Positions 43,170 to 54,671 of a stretch of 64,000 bases of DNA are shown piece by piece (the stretch's first letter is position 1; every line of letters starts with the position of its first letter). The notes beneath the pieces were generated by a model, which did no database searches, had not been told where the DNA came from, and saw only the letters and a list, made by a program, of their open reading frames with translations. The stretch covers positions 2,093,930-2,157,929 of the forward strand of contig OZ026567.1 in assembly GCA_964020155.1 (NCBI GenBank). The letters are read 5' to 3'. The position numbers were made by a program, and so were the translations under genes. The DNA is from Chondrilla cf. caribensis (taxonomy: Eukaryota > Porifera > Demospongiae > Chondrillida > Chondrillidae).

Positions 43170-44990
43170 CAATCCTGAAACAGGTGAACCTGGGGGATGT
43201 AGCCCACAACCCTTTGACATCAATTTAAGACTGCCAATGACTGAGATCCTATTATACAGTGAAATCTCTCTAATCCGACACTCAATGGGACCTGAAAATA
43301 ATGTTGGATTAGGAGGTTGTTGGATTATGGAGTGTCTCTTACCATGCTTATGTATGGTGACTGTACCTCATATAATGGTTGGATTAGAGAGAATGTTGGA
43401 TTATAGAGGTGTCGGATTAGCGAGGTTTCACTGTATTATGACATAAGGGAATAATAACCTGCTGACAACAGTACTACTACTTTGAGGTGCAACACGAGGA
43501 GGTAACTGAGCATGTGTATAGTGCCATGCAATGTGACATGTGCAATGCTGAAAGTATTCCAGGTGCAGCCATTTTGAATTCCTCATCATTAGCTATGCAT
43601 AAATTTCCCTTTATGGAAGTGGCCAGACCTCACTAATGTCTTGTTGAATTAATTTCCAAGAATTCGAAGTCATGTGATTAAGACTCCTTAATTATTCCCA
43701 ATTGTGTACACCTTATGCAAATGACATTCTTGTGGTATGGTTCAGTCTTTCCAAGAACTGTGAGTTGATTGATTGCAGGACAGGTCCTACAACACTGATT
43801 ATTAGTGAAATAATGATCATGCAATTGTGAGGATTATCTCTAGTGGCTTAGGTGTGCGCAGTTTGGCTGCATGTCTATGTTAAGTTAAAGACTCAGTGTT
43901 CAGCAAGGAGCATGACTGCAACCAGAACCATGCAGCTAGTCATTGTGCAGAGTTCATAGTCTACTACTATACCATCTACATTTTTATGCATATACATGCA
44001 TGTTATGTGCCATGTCATATATCTCATGCAAATAGAATGCAGCCTTAACTTTGAAAATTGGATTAACACCCCCTTAGGTCCCCAATATCAAACTTACTGA
44101 TTGTACTCCAGTGTAACAGTTCATCACTATTATTGCATGTATAAGAAGTTGTTGGACTTTAGATTTTTTCGGATTCCCAAAAAGTTACGTACGTATGTGT
44201 TTAAGATTGACTGTGACAGCTGACTCCTGAATTATCCCTGGTTGTGTACACAGTCATTTCATAATTATGCAAATGACATTTTTGTGGTTTGGTTAGGTAT
44301 TCCAAGAACTGACTTCAAATAATAAGAAATCCTTCAGCACTTGCTATCAGGGACTGAAGGCATGTATGTGTACATCGGTATACTAACTGCTTATGTGCAC
44401 ATTTCTTGCAGTTTATCTAATATATAAGTACATTATTATACATATAATGAAAGCATTTGGTGGGAAGCATGTGATGATTTTGTAATGGGCAACAGGAGGT
44501 GTGATCTGAGGAGTATGTGAACATTTTTCGCTTACCTGTGTAGACAGATGTATATGTAGTAGTAGACAGTGTACACATTTTGTGGGGTCTGGTGTGTTTG
44601 CTTGCACATGTACATGTACATAAATATGTAGTTCAGATAAAGTAACAGTGCTGCTTCAAAGTAACCATTCATAAGTGTATTCAGTATAATTTAATAATTA
44701 TTATAATATGATAATGAACTTCATACAATGTATTGGTAGACTGTTTTGATATGAAAACAGTTTAGGACCAATTTTGTCTTGTCATCGATAGCTAAGCTAC
44801 CATAACGATTTCCAGGCATGTGGTGATGCAATGTTTTATTCAATAATTCATCAAATCCCTCAATAATGCATGGTGTTTAATATACATTTAATACTCTTTC
44901 AGTACATTTAGAAATCAGACTATACAATTATAATATAATAATGATCATACACCAATTAGCTGTGAAAGTAAAGTTTATTCAGAGATAATA
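43170..44990. repeat. C-type duplicated segment, copy 2
   Basis: Colinear with 31560-33440. Contains a small pogo-like MITE that copy 1 lacks. It leads into the truncated gene C2. No coding exon. Confidence 0.65.
43257..43433. mobile_element. pogo/Tigger-like MITE, 177 bp, with empty site
   Basis: CAGTGAAATCTCTCTAATCC at the left and, inverted, CAGTGAAACCTCGCTAATCC at the right. TA on both sides (43255-43256 and 43434-43435). The paralogous place at about 31662-31672 reads ATTATATTATG with one TA, the clean pre-insertion state. Confidence 0.85.
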
Positions 44991-45006
44991 GTATTGATAC
45001 AGCGTT

Positions 45007-45248
45007 GTTCCCGTCACTTCGTCTCGAACGCCATGGGCTACTCTAGGTGGGTCCCCGTGGCCAAGTCTAGTTTGAGTGGTGTCTCCATCAGCTCACTCAA
45101 CAATGACATCGTAGGGCAGGCGTCCCAGATCGTATTTGTGATTCTTTCCTGACAGGATCGTGTCCCAGCAGTGATTGAGGCGGCTGTTTTTCTGCGTTAC
45201 CTGAATGTGAACTGATGACTAGTTCTCTATCGTCAATGCGCCGCCAAT
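45007..45248 (-). pseudogene. C2, truncated MGGA family copy
   Basis: Only the N-terminal half is left. The start ATG is ATT, ENKSS has become EN-stop-SS, and the DNA coding the last third is deleted: the sequence jumps from the 3' flank (ATTGATACAGCG) to GTTCCCGTCACTTCG, which in C1 lies about 240 bp further in. The YDLG and DVIVE region remains recognisable. Confidence 0.85.
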
Positions 45249-45665
45249 TTTCCTCTCAATACTGCTCCACGTAGATTTTGCTGTCTGTGAAACGTCGACC
45301 AGTTATCAAGTTGTTTGCGAACTGTACTAGCTAGTAGGTTGAATCCTGGAAGTTTATAAATGAACACAAGATAATTATAGATTATTATAGGTAATATATA
45401 TATAATATATATAATATTATTTGATGCATTGTATAATGCAGCTGCAGTGCTTCATTATTACCTTGTCACAATTTCATACATTTTGCCCACATTATATCAT
45501 GATAAAAATTTATAAGAATAATATTTATCAATGTGTTGGATATGGGGGAATGTGCACTTGTTAGCACATGTACCTGAGCAGGTGTATAGTAAACACAAAC
45601 ATGCACATGCAAACACATGCATATACACATGCACATGCACACATACAAAAAGGCACGCATGGGCA

Positions 45666-45691
45666 CATGCACACACACACACACTCACATG

Positions 45692-45761
<70 letters not shown>
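45666..45761. repeat. (CA)n microsatellite
   Basis: About 46 units with a few TG and CG interruptions near its left end. Confidence 0.9.
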
Positions 45762-45763
<2 letters not shown>

Positions 45764-46033
45764 GTTGATTAAACCACCTGCACATCTTGTCCTAGTAATA
45801 TCATGCAATTATACCTCTTACGTATCATCATGTATCCTAAACCATAATATACTCTATTAACTGGGATCAGATCTCTATATTCGCAGATGATATAAAAATA
45901 TCGGTGTTCTTAATCATACAAGAATGTCAAACTTGATGAAATACAAATATTATGTCACAAGTATTATAATAGTTAATCACTGTAATCGACTCTGGCATCA
46001 CAGCTAGGGAATCTGAGACCCCTGTAAAAGTTG

Positions 46034-46054
46034 CCCCCCCCCCCCCCCCTCCCC
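46034..46054. repeat. Poly-C tract
   Basis: About 16 C followed by TCCCC. Confidence 0.85.
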
Positions 46055-46732
46055 GAGTAAAAATTCATAGGGAATATGGCTTCTCCTTAAGAAAATTGGT
46101 ACCCCTATTTTCTAAAGAATATTATGCTTCCCATGAGTCAAACTTTCCAGGTTATATCCTTGTACATTTGCTGTATAATTTTATCACTGTTACAGTAGCA
46201 ATATTATACAAATAATAATTATTATTACATATGCATTTTAATATGAGGGTTTGGAAGGTCGATGTTGCTCGGTTCCCATTCTGATCTGATCACTCTTTTG
46301 CTTGTATCCATTGCTAAACCAATTGCTATGGAATAAGGGACAAAGCTGGAAACGTCCATTATATAATATATAATATCTGAATTAGCATTTTGATGGGAAA
46401 AAGGCAGTTTTTTCACAAGTTTTGCCCTGCCATTTGGGGTGCATGCTGTGCCATATTCACTCAGCAAAATATGCATGGGGAGGACAAGTTCAGAATTCAG
46501 GATTCAGGTGTCTTTTTATACTGTGGTACCCATGCAGGAAACTAAATAGTAGATTTAGAACTTTTTGAATTTGATCTTGGGCCATCCCATAGTCCATACC
46601 TGCAAATCACTTCTTTTCACTAACAGGCTACCAGTACCCCCCCAATTCACCGTGACTCCAGTCCATAACGATATTCATGGGAAATATGACCGCTGTGCTT
46701 CCAAAAACTATACCCTGCATTATGTACACTAA

Positions 46733-46754
46733 TGACGTCTATTTACCATAAAAG
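46733..46754 (+). promoter_or_regulatory. D5 promoter block
   Basis: TGACGTC (46733-46739) and CATAAAAG (46747-46754), 96 bp before the ATG. The distal motif is changed to TTCCAAAAA, no longer matching TTC-N3-GAA. Confidence 0.5.
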
Positions 46755-46849
46755 GCTGTAAGACCAACGGTTCAGTTGTATCGATTACTAAATAGTCTAT
46801 AAGGCGCGTCATTATCTTCTCCGGACATTCATTTCAGAACAGTCGGAAG

Positions 46850-47299
46850 ATGGGCGGCTCATTAACGATTCACAACACCACTAAAATTACGGTAGTCGTG
46901 ACCCTGGAGAACACTAGAATCAATCATCGTAGAGACACCATCCTGCCTGGAGGGAAACACGACTATAAACTGGCACGTTTCAACTACGATATTAATGTCG
47001 AGGGAGCAGATGATAACACTCTACAAAATTCACTTGGTTCGTCACCTAGGAAAGCCTACAACGTGACGATCCACGGCACTGATCTATTGTACCGAACAGT
47101 ACACCCTGTTCGACTGCCTGGAATAAGCGCTACGAAGTCTGATGGAAAAACCATGGAGCTTTTTATCAATGGAAGAGAGATAAGCAGGGACGAGTTGAAA
47201 TTGGAACTTAGCACCGGCCCGCCACCTGAACCGGAAATTAAAGGTGTTGGACAACCTATATCCAACTACAATACTCAATTAGTCACAATCAACACCTAG
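46850..47299 (+). CDS. D5, intact MGGS family protein (149 aa), subtype D
   Basis: Reads MGGSLTIHNTTKITVVVTL, RINHRRDTILPGGKHDYKLA, INVEGADDNTLQNSLGSS, YRTVHPVRLPGISATKSDG and DELKLELSTGPPPEPEIKG. The HCRD Cys conserved in other copies is Arg here. The tail is shorter than in D4 and ends ISNYNTQLVTINT without PPxY, as in D6. Its C partner (C2) is dead. Whether loss of the Cys and of PPxY changes its role is unknown. Confidence 0.72.
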   Translation: MGGSLTIHNTTKITVVVTLENTRINHRRDTILPGGKHDYKLARFNYDINVEGADDNTLQNSLGSSPRKAYNVTIHGTDLLYRTVHPVRLPGISATKSDGKTMELFINGREISRDELKLELSTGPPPEPEIKGVGQPISNYNTQLVTINT

Positions 47300-47721
47300 G
47301 TAGCCGGCGAGTGACCACAAGATTCATGATCAGCAACAGTAACAGTACTATAATATAGTACGTGTGTAGCCAGTGTGTTTGGTTATATAGCCTATCTGAT
47401 TCAAATGTGTAAAGCATAATATTATATCTTTTGTTATATTGTGTGTGTGAAATAATTTTCACTATAGTATTAATTAAATGTCAAGTACTATAGTATATAT
47501 TGAATTCAAAAACATCATTAATATACATTATATAACAATTATATAATATAATAGCCTTTACTCATCAAAAATTGCTTGGTATGCACACATAGCACATACA
47601 CACACATTCACGTGCATACACAGTAAGCCAAAAATGTACATACACACAGTATGCATGTGTACACATACACACATGCATGCACACACTGTACTTACACTAT
47701 ACTGTACACGCAGTGTTCAAC

Positions 47722-47741
47722 CATAGATAATAGAACTATGG
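47722..47741. repeat. Micro-hairpin insertion, 20 nt
   Basis: CATAGATAATAGAACTATGG with perfect TTCAAC repeats on both sides (47716-47721 and 47742-47747). Confidence 0.85.
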
Positions 47742-48009
47742 TTCAACAACAACTTAAAATGTCCTCGCAATCGATAGGTGTGATCATGCATGCTAACCCA
47801 TACTGATGATTCTTTTAAATAAGATTACATGACATTATCTGGAACAAATGATAATCACGGTATTCTTGAGCCAGATCATACTTGGCTTCTTGATGAATTG
47901 CTGAGCATCCACTTCCACTATATATCTACTTCTTAGAATCAAACAAATATAAATTAAGCATTTATTGCCCTAATATAACTGAATAGGATTAAATATGCTG
48001 GACAAACAG

Positions 48010-48053
48010 CACACACACACACACACACGCGTGCACGCACGCATGCACACACG

Positions 48054-48112
<59 letters not shown>

Positions 48113-48138
48113 ACACACGCACACACACACACACACAT
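48010..48138. repeat. (CA)n microsatellite with CG interruptions
   Basis: About 60 units, broken by GCGTGCACG and similar short stretches. Confidence 0.9.
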
Positions 48139-48560
48139 GCATACACAAAGAACCATGGAAAGGGACCATAAACAATACAATGCCAGTTTATTGCATAATG
48201 TAATATTATTATATACCCACCAACCATGTACATGTGCATCCAACATACAGTGAATGCACATGTGCACTCACACATAGAAAACAAATGTGACTAGTACAGA
48301 ATAGATATGCATATATATACCATACTAGGGTTTTTAGCCAGAGATGAAATAAAGGGGAGATTCATTGCCATGTCCATATGTGTGGTCTGGTGCTGCTTTC
48401 GAAATTTCTCTGTATTCCATCAAACCTATAATCCATAGCTATGCTATGCATATAATTGGGGCGAGCCGAAGCGAGCCCCTCTCTTGCGAGTCGGCCGCCT
48501 GCCCGCCTACGCTTCCGGTGTGGAAATATTTATATATATATATATGTTTGTATTACGTAT

Positions 48561-48851
48561 TTAGGCCAACAATTTGGCCAACGTTTTCGACGTCTGGCGC
48601 GATCGTGCGACTCTCTGGAGGACGGTAACTCTTTTCGAGACGTCAGGGACGTCCGGAGAAAGACGTGGATACCCTTTTCGAGACGATCGAGGCGATTTTT
48701 CAAACACGCTGACGTTTCTTTCTCCGGGACGCCGTGCCATTTTGATCGACTGCCAATTCTGGTACTGGCACAATTGATCCCCTTCGAACCGTTCTCCAAA
48801 CACAAGAAACATTCTTCTAGAACTAGAAAGACGCGGGGACACTCGGGACAT
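48561..48851 (-). CDS. 96-codon frame, copy 1 (unit 1)
   Basis: Basic, Arg/Ser-rich peptide starting MSRVSPRLSSSRRMFLVFGE, with YQNWQSIKMARRP in the middle and SRQTSKTLAKLLA at the end. No known domain. In five of six units this frame is intact from ATG to stop; the copy at 55186 has a stop. The antisense frame is also open in most units (for example 48456-48950 here), so either or neither may be coding. TTTCCTGCCTTTCAG just before the ATG looks like a splice acceptor. Confidence 0.3.
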   Translation of the reverse strand: MSRVSPRLSSSRRMFLVFGERFEGDQLCQYQNWQSIKMARRPGERNVSVFEKSPRSSRKGYPRLSPDVPDVSKRVTVLQRVARSRQTSKTLAKLLA

Positions 48852-49326
48852 CTTCTGAAAGGCAGGAAACGACCGGGGGAGCAGGGTCCTTCTTCGGCGA
48901 GTCGGGTGTTATATCTTACGTGTTTAAACATCTATCTCTCATTATTTTGACCATTCTAAAACTGTTACATGGTTTGTTAGACCACATGTTCATGCTTTTG
49001 AACCTTTTGTGTCTGAATGATTCTCTTGTGGAACAAGGAATCTCGAAATACATGTTAATGTCGTATGGTCTCACACATAGAAACGCAAAGTAACGTTGTC
49101 GACACGCATACATCAACTGCTATTGTTCCTGTACTTCAACTTGGGCACATCTGCTGCTAAATGGGACAGACCCTATGTGCACATGCTGACATATGCACCT
49201 GAATGGGGCAAGCTGTAGCTGTCTAACACAATGGGATAATATCAATGCATTTTGATGTACACACTTATCAACATTTGGTATTTCTTCCCATAATACGTTT
49301 GGAGTAGGGAGTAAGTTAAGGTAGAG

Positions 49327-49360
49327 TTAGGGTAGGGTTAGGGTTAGGGTAGGGGTAGGG
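49327..49360 (+). repeat. Interstitial telomere-like block 1
   Basis: Degenerate TTAGGG repeats (TTAGGG, TAGGG and TAGGGG units), preceded by GTAAGTTAAGGTAGAG in every unit. Confidence 0.85.
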
Positions 49361-49787
49361 TTTTATATTTACGCATTGATTCATTTTAATGCTGTGTAAT
49401 CCATCTATATAATAATCATTATCATCTTTCTGTGCTGCAACATGGGATGAACATGCTGTTACTACTGCAACTACTGCACAGCAGCAGAACACAGCACACT
49501 GCATACTTAGCCACCCTGTCAAGCACTTATGAATTTACTGGCATTTCCATAATTGCCTGAATAGAGCATGCTGCAGACATCAGTCAGAGCCTGTGTGTAC
49601 GTTTTCAATGCCAGCTACTGCACATCTATGCTGACCCCTGCTAACAGGGCGAGCTTAGGCGAGCCCCTTCAGACTCTGTCTGAACTAGTTGGGGCGAGCC
49701 TAAGCGAGCCCCTCTCTTGCGAGTCGGCCGCCTGCCCGCCTACGCTTCCGGTGTGGATATATATATATATATGTATGTATTCTATAT

Positions 49788-50078
49788 TTAGGCCAACAAT
49801 TTGGCCAACGTTTTCGACGTCTGGCGCGATCGTCTGACCCTCTGAAGGACGGAAACTCTTTTCATGACGTCCGGTACGTCAGGAGAAAGACGTGGATGTC
49901 CTTTTCGAGACGATCGAGGCGAATTTTCGAACACGTTGACGATTCTTTCTTTGGGACGCCGTGCCATTTTGATCGACTGCCAATTCTGGTACTGGCCGAA
50001 TTGATCACCTTCGAACCGTTCAACAAACACATGAAACATTCTTCTACAACTAGAAAGACGCGGGGACACTCGGGACAT
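49788..50078 (-). CDS. 96-codon frame, copy 2 (unit 2)
   Basis: Intact. Differs from copy 1 at a dozen or so residues (for example SSCRRMFHVF and MKRVSVLQRVRRS). Here the antisense frame is shorter, broken upstream of its SFSRRSRR part. Confidence 0.3.
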   Translation of the reverse strand: MSRVSPRLSSCRRMFHVFVERFEGDQFGQYQNWQSIKMARRPKERIVNVFENSPRSSRKGHPRLSPDVPDVMKRVSVLQRVRRSRQTSKTLAKLLA

Positions 50079-50546
50079 CTTCTGAAAGGCAGGAAACGAC
50101 CGGGGGACCAGGGTCCTTCTTCGGCGAGTCGGGCGTTATATCTTACGTGTTAAAACATCGATCTCTCGTTGTTTTGACCATTCTAAAACTGTTAGGTGGT
50201 TCTTTGGACCACATTCAATGCTTTTGAACCTTTTGTGTCTGAATGATTCTCTTGTGGAACAAGGAATCTCAAAACATGTTAAGGCCCTATGGTCTCACAC
50301 ATAGAAACGCGAAGTAACGTTGTCGAAACGCATACATCAACCCATTGTCCCTGTACTTCAACTTGGGCACATCTGCTGCTAAATGGGACAGACACTATGT
50401 GCAAATGCTGACATATGCACCTGAATGGGGCAAGCTGTCTAACACAATGGGATGACATCAATGCATTTTGATATACACAATTATCAACATTTGGTATTTC
50501 TTCCTACAGCTAATACGTTTGGAGTAGGGAGTAAGTTAAGGTAGAG

Positions 50547-50580
50547 TTAGGGTAGGGTTAGGGTTAGGGTAGGGGTAGGG
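50547..50580 (+). repeat. Interstitial telomere-like block 2
   Basis: Same sequence as block 1. Confidence 0.85.
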
Positions 50581-50989
50581 TTTTATATTTACGTATTGAC
50601 TCATTTTGATGCTGTCAGACATTTCTGTGCTGCAACATGGAATAAAAATCTTTGTTACTACTGCAACTACTGCACAGCAGCAGAACCCAGCACACTGCAT
50701 GTACTTAGCCACCCTATCAGGCACTTATGGATATGCTGGCATTTCCATAATCGCCTGAATGGAGCATGCATGCTGCAGACATCAGTCAGTGTCTGTGTGT
50801 ACATTTTCAAAGCCATCTACTGTGCATCTATGCTGACCCCTGCTGACAGGGTGAGCTTAGGCGAGCCCCTTCAGACTCTGTCTGAACTAGTTGGGGCGAG
50901 CCTAAGCGAGCCCCTCTCTTGCGAGTCGGCCGCCTGCCCGCCTACGCTTCCGGTGTGGATATATATATATATATGTATGTATTCTATAT

Positions 50990-51280
50990 TTAGGCCAACA
51001 ATTTGGCCAACGTTTTCGACGTCTGGCGCGATCGTCTGACCCTCTGAAGGACGGAAACTCTTTTCATGACGTCCGGTACGTCAGGAGAAAGACGTGGATG
51101 CCCTTTTCGACAAGATCGAGGCGATTTTTCGAACACGCTGACGATTCTTTCTTTGGGACGCCGTGCCATTTTGATCGACTGCCAATTCTGGTACTGGCCG
51201 AATTGATCACCTTCGAACCGTTCAACAAACACATGAAACATTCTTCTACAACTAGAAAGACGCGGGGACACTCGGGACAT
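50990..51280 (-). CDS. 96-codon frame, copy 3 (unit 3)
   Basis: Intact. Differs from copy 2 by only a few residues (SVFEKSPRSCRK for NVFENSPRSSRK). Confidence 0.3.
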   Translation of the reverse strand: MSRVSPRLSSCRRMFHVFVERFEGDQFGQYQNWQSIKMARRPKERIVSVFEKSPRSCRKGHPRLSPDVPDVMKRVSVLQRVRRSRQTSKTLAKLLA

Positions 51281-51762
51281 CTTCTGAAAGGCAGGAAACG
51301 ACGGGGGGACCAGGGTCCTTCTTCGGCGAGTCGGGCGTTATATCTTACGTGTTAAAACATCTATCTCTCATTATTTTGACCATTCTAAAACTGTTACATG
51401 GTTATTTAGACCACATATCAATGCTTTTGAACCTTTTGTGTCTAAATGATTCCCTTGTGGAACAAGGAATCTCGAAATACATGTTACTGCCGTATGGTTT
51501 CACACATAGAAACGCGAAGTAACGTTGTCGACACGCATACATCAACTGCTATTGTTCCTGTACTCCTACTTGGGCACATCTGCTGCTAAATGGGACAGAC
51601 CCTATGTGCACATGCTGACATATGCATCTGAATGAGGCAAGCTGTAGCTGTCTAACACAATGAGATGACATCAATGCATTTCGATGTACACATTTATCAA
51701 CATTTGGTATTTCTTCCTATACAGTGTAGTACTTTTGGAGTAGGGAGTAAGTTAAGGTAGAG

Positions 51763-51797
51763 TTAGGATAGGGTTAGGGTTAGGGTAGGGTTAGGGT
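51763..51797 (+). repeat. Interstitial telomere-like block 3
   Basis: TTAGGA-TAGGG followed by perfect TTAGGG units. Confidence 0.85.
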
Positions 51798-52146
51798 TTT
51801 ATATTTACGCATTGACTCATTTTGATGCTGTGTAATACATCTATAAAATCATTATCATCCTTCAATACAACACAGACATCTCTGTGCTGTAACATGGAAT
51901 AAACATGTTGTCACTACTGCAACTACTGCACAGAAGCAGAACCCAGCACACTGCATGTACTTAGCCACCCTATCAGGCACTTATGGATATGCTGGCATTT
52001 CCATAATCGCCTGAATAGAGCATGCATGCTGCAGACATCAGTCAGTGCCTATGTGTGCGTTTTCAATGCCAGCTACTGCGCATCTATGCTGACCCCTGCT
52101 AACAGGGCGAGCTTAGGCGAGCCCCTTCAGACTCTGTCTGAACTAG

Positions 52147-52678
52147 TTACCGAGCGTTAGCGAGGTAATTGTTTCCGTTCGTTAGGGGAGTCCGATCGAG
52201 GTTGCCCACGCACATAATTGCGGTGGCCGCCAATATTGTGTGATTTAGGTCATTTTTTGGTTTCTTTGAACGCAAATCGTTCGTCGATCGAAGCGTTCAG
52301 CACTAAGTCGTCCCACCGGTGGTAATGGGGCACGGTCGCAGCATGTATTGAAATGGCAAACTTAGACAAACGTTTCCTGTGGTTCACACACGATCCGTTA
52401 AAAGAGCACTTACTTTTCGATTCCTCCCGTCGACAAATTTCGGACTGCATCACTACCAAGTACCTTAAGACAATTCAAATAACAATTGTCAACTTTTTTG
52501 CACAACGATTGCCGAAGAGCAGGGTTCGCCAATTCGTCGTTCGGGACACCAAATGGTCGGCCATCATGACGTCCATTTTGGAAGACATTTTTTGATGATG
52601 TCACTGAACTACGTCATATCATAGATCTTGATATGCAAGATCTATTTGCGAGGTTCTGAACTTTGTTCACAACTAGTT
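52147..52678. mobile_element. Element E2 at the centre of the inverted array
   Basis: Starts TTACC-GAGCGTTAGCGA-GGTAA and ends with the hairpin TGAAC/GTTCA followed by CAACTAGT. The ends match E1 (10703-11267). The inside carries an 80-codon plus frame (52353-52595) and a 64-codon minus frame (52410-52604) with no known domain, plus a palindrome ATAGATCTTG/CAAGATCTAT near 52621-52645. It sits where two unit ends (GAACTAGT and ACTAGTTC) meet. Confidence 0.6.
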
Positions 52679-52991
52679 ATTACTAGTTCAGACAGAGTCT
52701 GAAGGGGCTCGCCTAAGCTCGCCCTGTTAGCAGGGGTCAGCATAGATGCACAGTAGCTTGCATTGAAAACGTACACACAGGCACTGACTGATGTCTGCAG
52801 CATGCATGCTCCATTCAGGCGATTATGGAAATGCCAGCATATCCATAAGTGCCTGATAGGGTGGCTAAGTACATGTAGTGTGCTGGGTTCTGCTGCTGTG
52901 CAGTAGTTGCAGTAGTAACAAAGATTTTTATTCCATGTTGCAGCACAGAAATGTCTGACAGCATCAAAATGAGTCAATGCGTAAATATAAA

Positions 52992-53027
52992 ACCCTACCC
53001 CTACCCTAACCCTAACCCTACCCTAAC
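52992..53027 (-). repeat. Interstitial telomere-like block 4
   Basis: CCCTAA orientation on the plus strand. Confidence 0.85.
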
Positions 53028-53496
53028 TCTACCTTAACTTACTCCCTACTCCAAACGTAGCTGTAGGAAGAAATACCAAATGTTGATAATTGTGTACATC
53101 AAAATGCATTGATGTCATCCCATTGTGTTAGACAGTTTGCCCCATTCAGGTGCATATGTCAACATCTGCACATAGTGTCTGTCCCATTTAGCAGCAGATG
53201 CGCCCAAGTTGAAGTACAGGAACAATAGCAGTTTATGTATGCGTTTCGACAACGTTACTTTGCGTTTCTATGTGTGAGACCATAGGGCCTTAACATGTAT
53301 TCCGAGATTCCTTGTTCCACAAGAGAATCATTCAAACACAAAAGGTTCAAAAGCATGAACATGTGGTCTAAATAACCATGTAACAGTTTTAGAATGGTCA
53401 AACTAATGAGAGATAGATGTTTTAACACGTAAGATATAACGCCCGACTCGCCGAAGAAGGACCCTGGTCCCCCCGTCGTTTCCTGCCTTTCAGAAG

Positions 53497-53787
53497 ATGT
53501 CCCGAGTGTCCCCGCGTCTTTCTAGTTCTAGAAGAATGTTTCATGTGTTTGTTGAACGGTTCGAAGGTGATCAATTCGGCCAGTACCAGAATTGGCAGTC
53601 GATCAAAATGGCACGGCGTCCCAGAGAAAGAATCGTCAGCGTGTTCGAAAAATCGCCTCGATCGTCTCGAAAAGGGCATCCACGTCTTCCTCCAAACGTC
53701 CCTGACGTCTCGAAAAGAGTTTCCGTCCTTCAGAGGGTCGTACGATCGCGCCAGACGTCGAAAACGTTGGCCAAATTGTTGGCCTAA
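53497..53787 (+). CDS. 96-codon frame, copy 4 (inverted unit 3)
   Basis: Intact, now on the plus strand: SRRMFHVFVERFEGDQFGQY, GHPRLPPNVPDVSKRVSVLQ. The acceptor-like TTTCCTGCCTTTCAG lies just upstream. Confidence 0.3.
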   Translation: MSRVSPRLSSSRRMFHVFVERFEGDQFGQYQNWQSIKMARRPRERIVSVFEKSPRSSRKGHPRLPPNVPDVSKRVSVLQRVVRSRQTSKTLAKLLA

Positions 53788-54156
53788 ATATAGAAAACAT
53801 ACATATATATATATATATATTATTATTATTATTATTACTAGTTCAGACAGAGTCTGAAGGGGCTCGCCTAAGCTCGCCCTGTTAGCAGGGGTCAGCATAG
53901 ACGTGCAGTAGCTGGCATTGAAACGTACACACAGGCACTGACTGATGTCTGCAGCATGCTTTATTCAGGCGATTATGGAAATGCCAGCATATCCATAAGT
54001 GCTTGACAGGGTTCTGCTGCTGAGCAGTAGTTGCAGCAGTAACAGCATGTTTATTCCATGTTGTAGCACAGAAATGTCTGATGTTGCATTGAATGATGAT
54101 AATGATTTTATAGATGTATTACACAGCATCAAAATGAGTCAATACGTAAATATAAA

Positions 54157-54198
54157 ACCCTACCCCTACCCTAACCCTAACCCAACCCTAACCCTACC
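54157..54198 (-). repeat. Interstitial telomere-like block 5
   Basis: CCCTAA units with one CCCAA variant. Confidence 0.85.
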
Positions 54199-54626
54199 TT
54201 AACTTACTCCCTACTCCAAACGAATTATAGGAAGTAATACCAAATGTTAATAAGTGTGTCTGCAGCATGCTCTAGCTATTCAGGCGATTATGGAAATGCC
54301 AGCATATCCATAAGTGCTTGATAGGGTGGCTAAGTGCATTCAGTGCTGGGTTCTGCTGTTGTGCAGTAACGTACACACAGGCACTGACTGATGTCTGCAG
54401 TATGCTCAATTCAGGCGATTATGGAAATGCCAGCAGATCCATAAGTGCTTGATAGGGTGGCTAAGTGTATGCAGTGTGCTGGGTTCTGCTGCTGAGCAGT
54501 AGTTGCAGTGATAACAATAGGCTCATCCCATGTTGCAGCACAGAAATGTATCTGTTGTATTCAAGGATGATAATGATTTTATAAATGTAGTACACCGCAT
54601 CAAAATGAGTCAATACGTAAATATAA

Positions 54627-54671
54627 AACCCTACCCCTACCCTAACCCTAACCCTACCCTAACCCAACCTT
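54627..54671 (-). repeat. Interstitial telomere-like block 6
   Basis: Second block within the same inverted unit. Confidence 0.85.

Larger units (their letters stand above)
47330..48457. repeat. D-downstream duplicated segment (copy after D5)
   Basis: Colinear with 35090-36115 and 62490-63540. It ends abruptly in CATATAATT, where the 9.4-kb composite element begins. Confidence 0.7.
48458..49690 (+). repeat. Unit 1 of the composite element
   Basis: Order: GAGC hairpin (GGGGC stem, 48458-48479), a 50-bp GC-rich block, TATA tract, the 96-codon frame on the opposite strand, about 350 bp of flank, the telomere-like block (49327), then the second GAGC-type hairpin (49647-49666) and the stem TTCAGAC/GTCTGAA with CTAG (49668-49688). 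Confidence 0.75.
49691..50892 (+). repeat. Unit 2 of the composite element
   Basis: Same layout as unit 1; nearly identical to unit 3 across the 96-codon frame. Starts GGGGC-GAGCCTAAGCGA-GCCCC. Confidence 0.75.
50893..52146 (+). repeat. Unit 3 of the composite element
   Basis: Ends with CTAG next to the central element. Its telomere-like block (51763-51797) has TTAGGATAGGG at the start. Confidence 0.75.
52679..53836 (-). repeat. Inverted unit 3 of the composite element
   Basis: Reverse of unit 3 but without the GC-rich terminal block: after the TATA tract it passes into (ATT)n at 53820-53836 and the next unit. Confidence 0.7.

Noticed and set aside
48456..48950. 164-codon plus frame across the unit start, and 224 codons at 55018
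   Set aside because: Reported only as an ambiguity: the frame crosses the TATA tract and terminal hairpin and is broken in units 2 and 3, so I did not list it as a gene.
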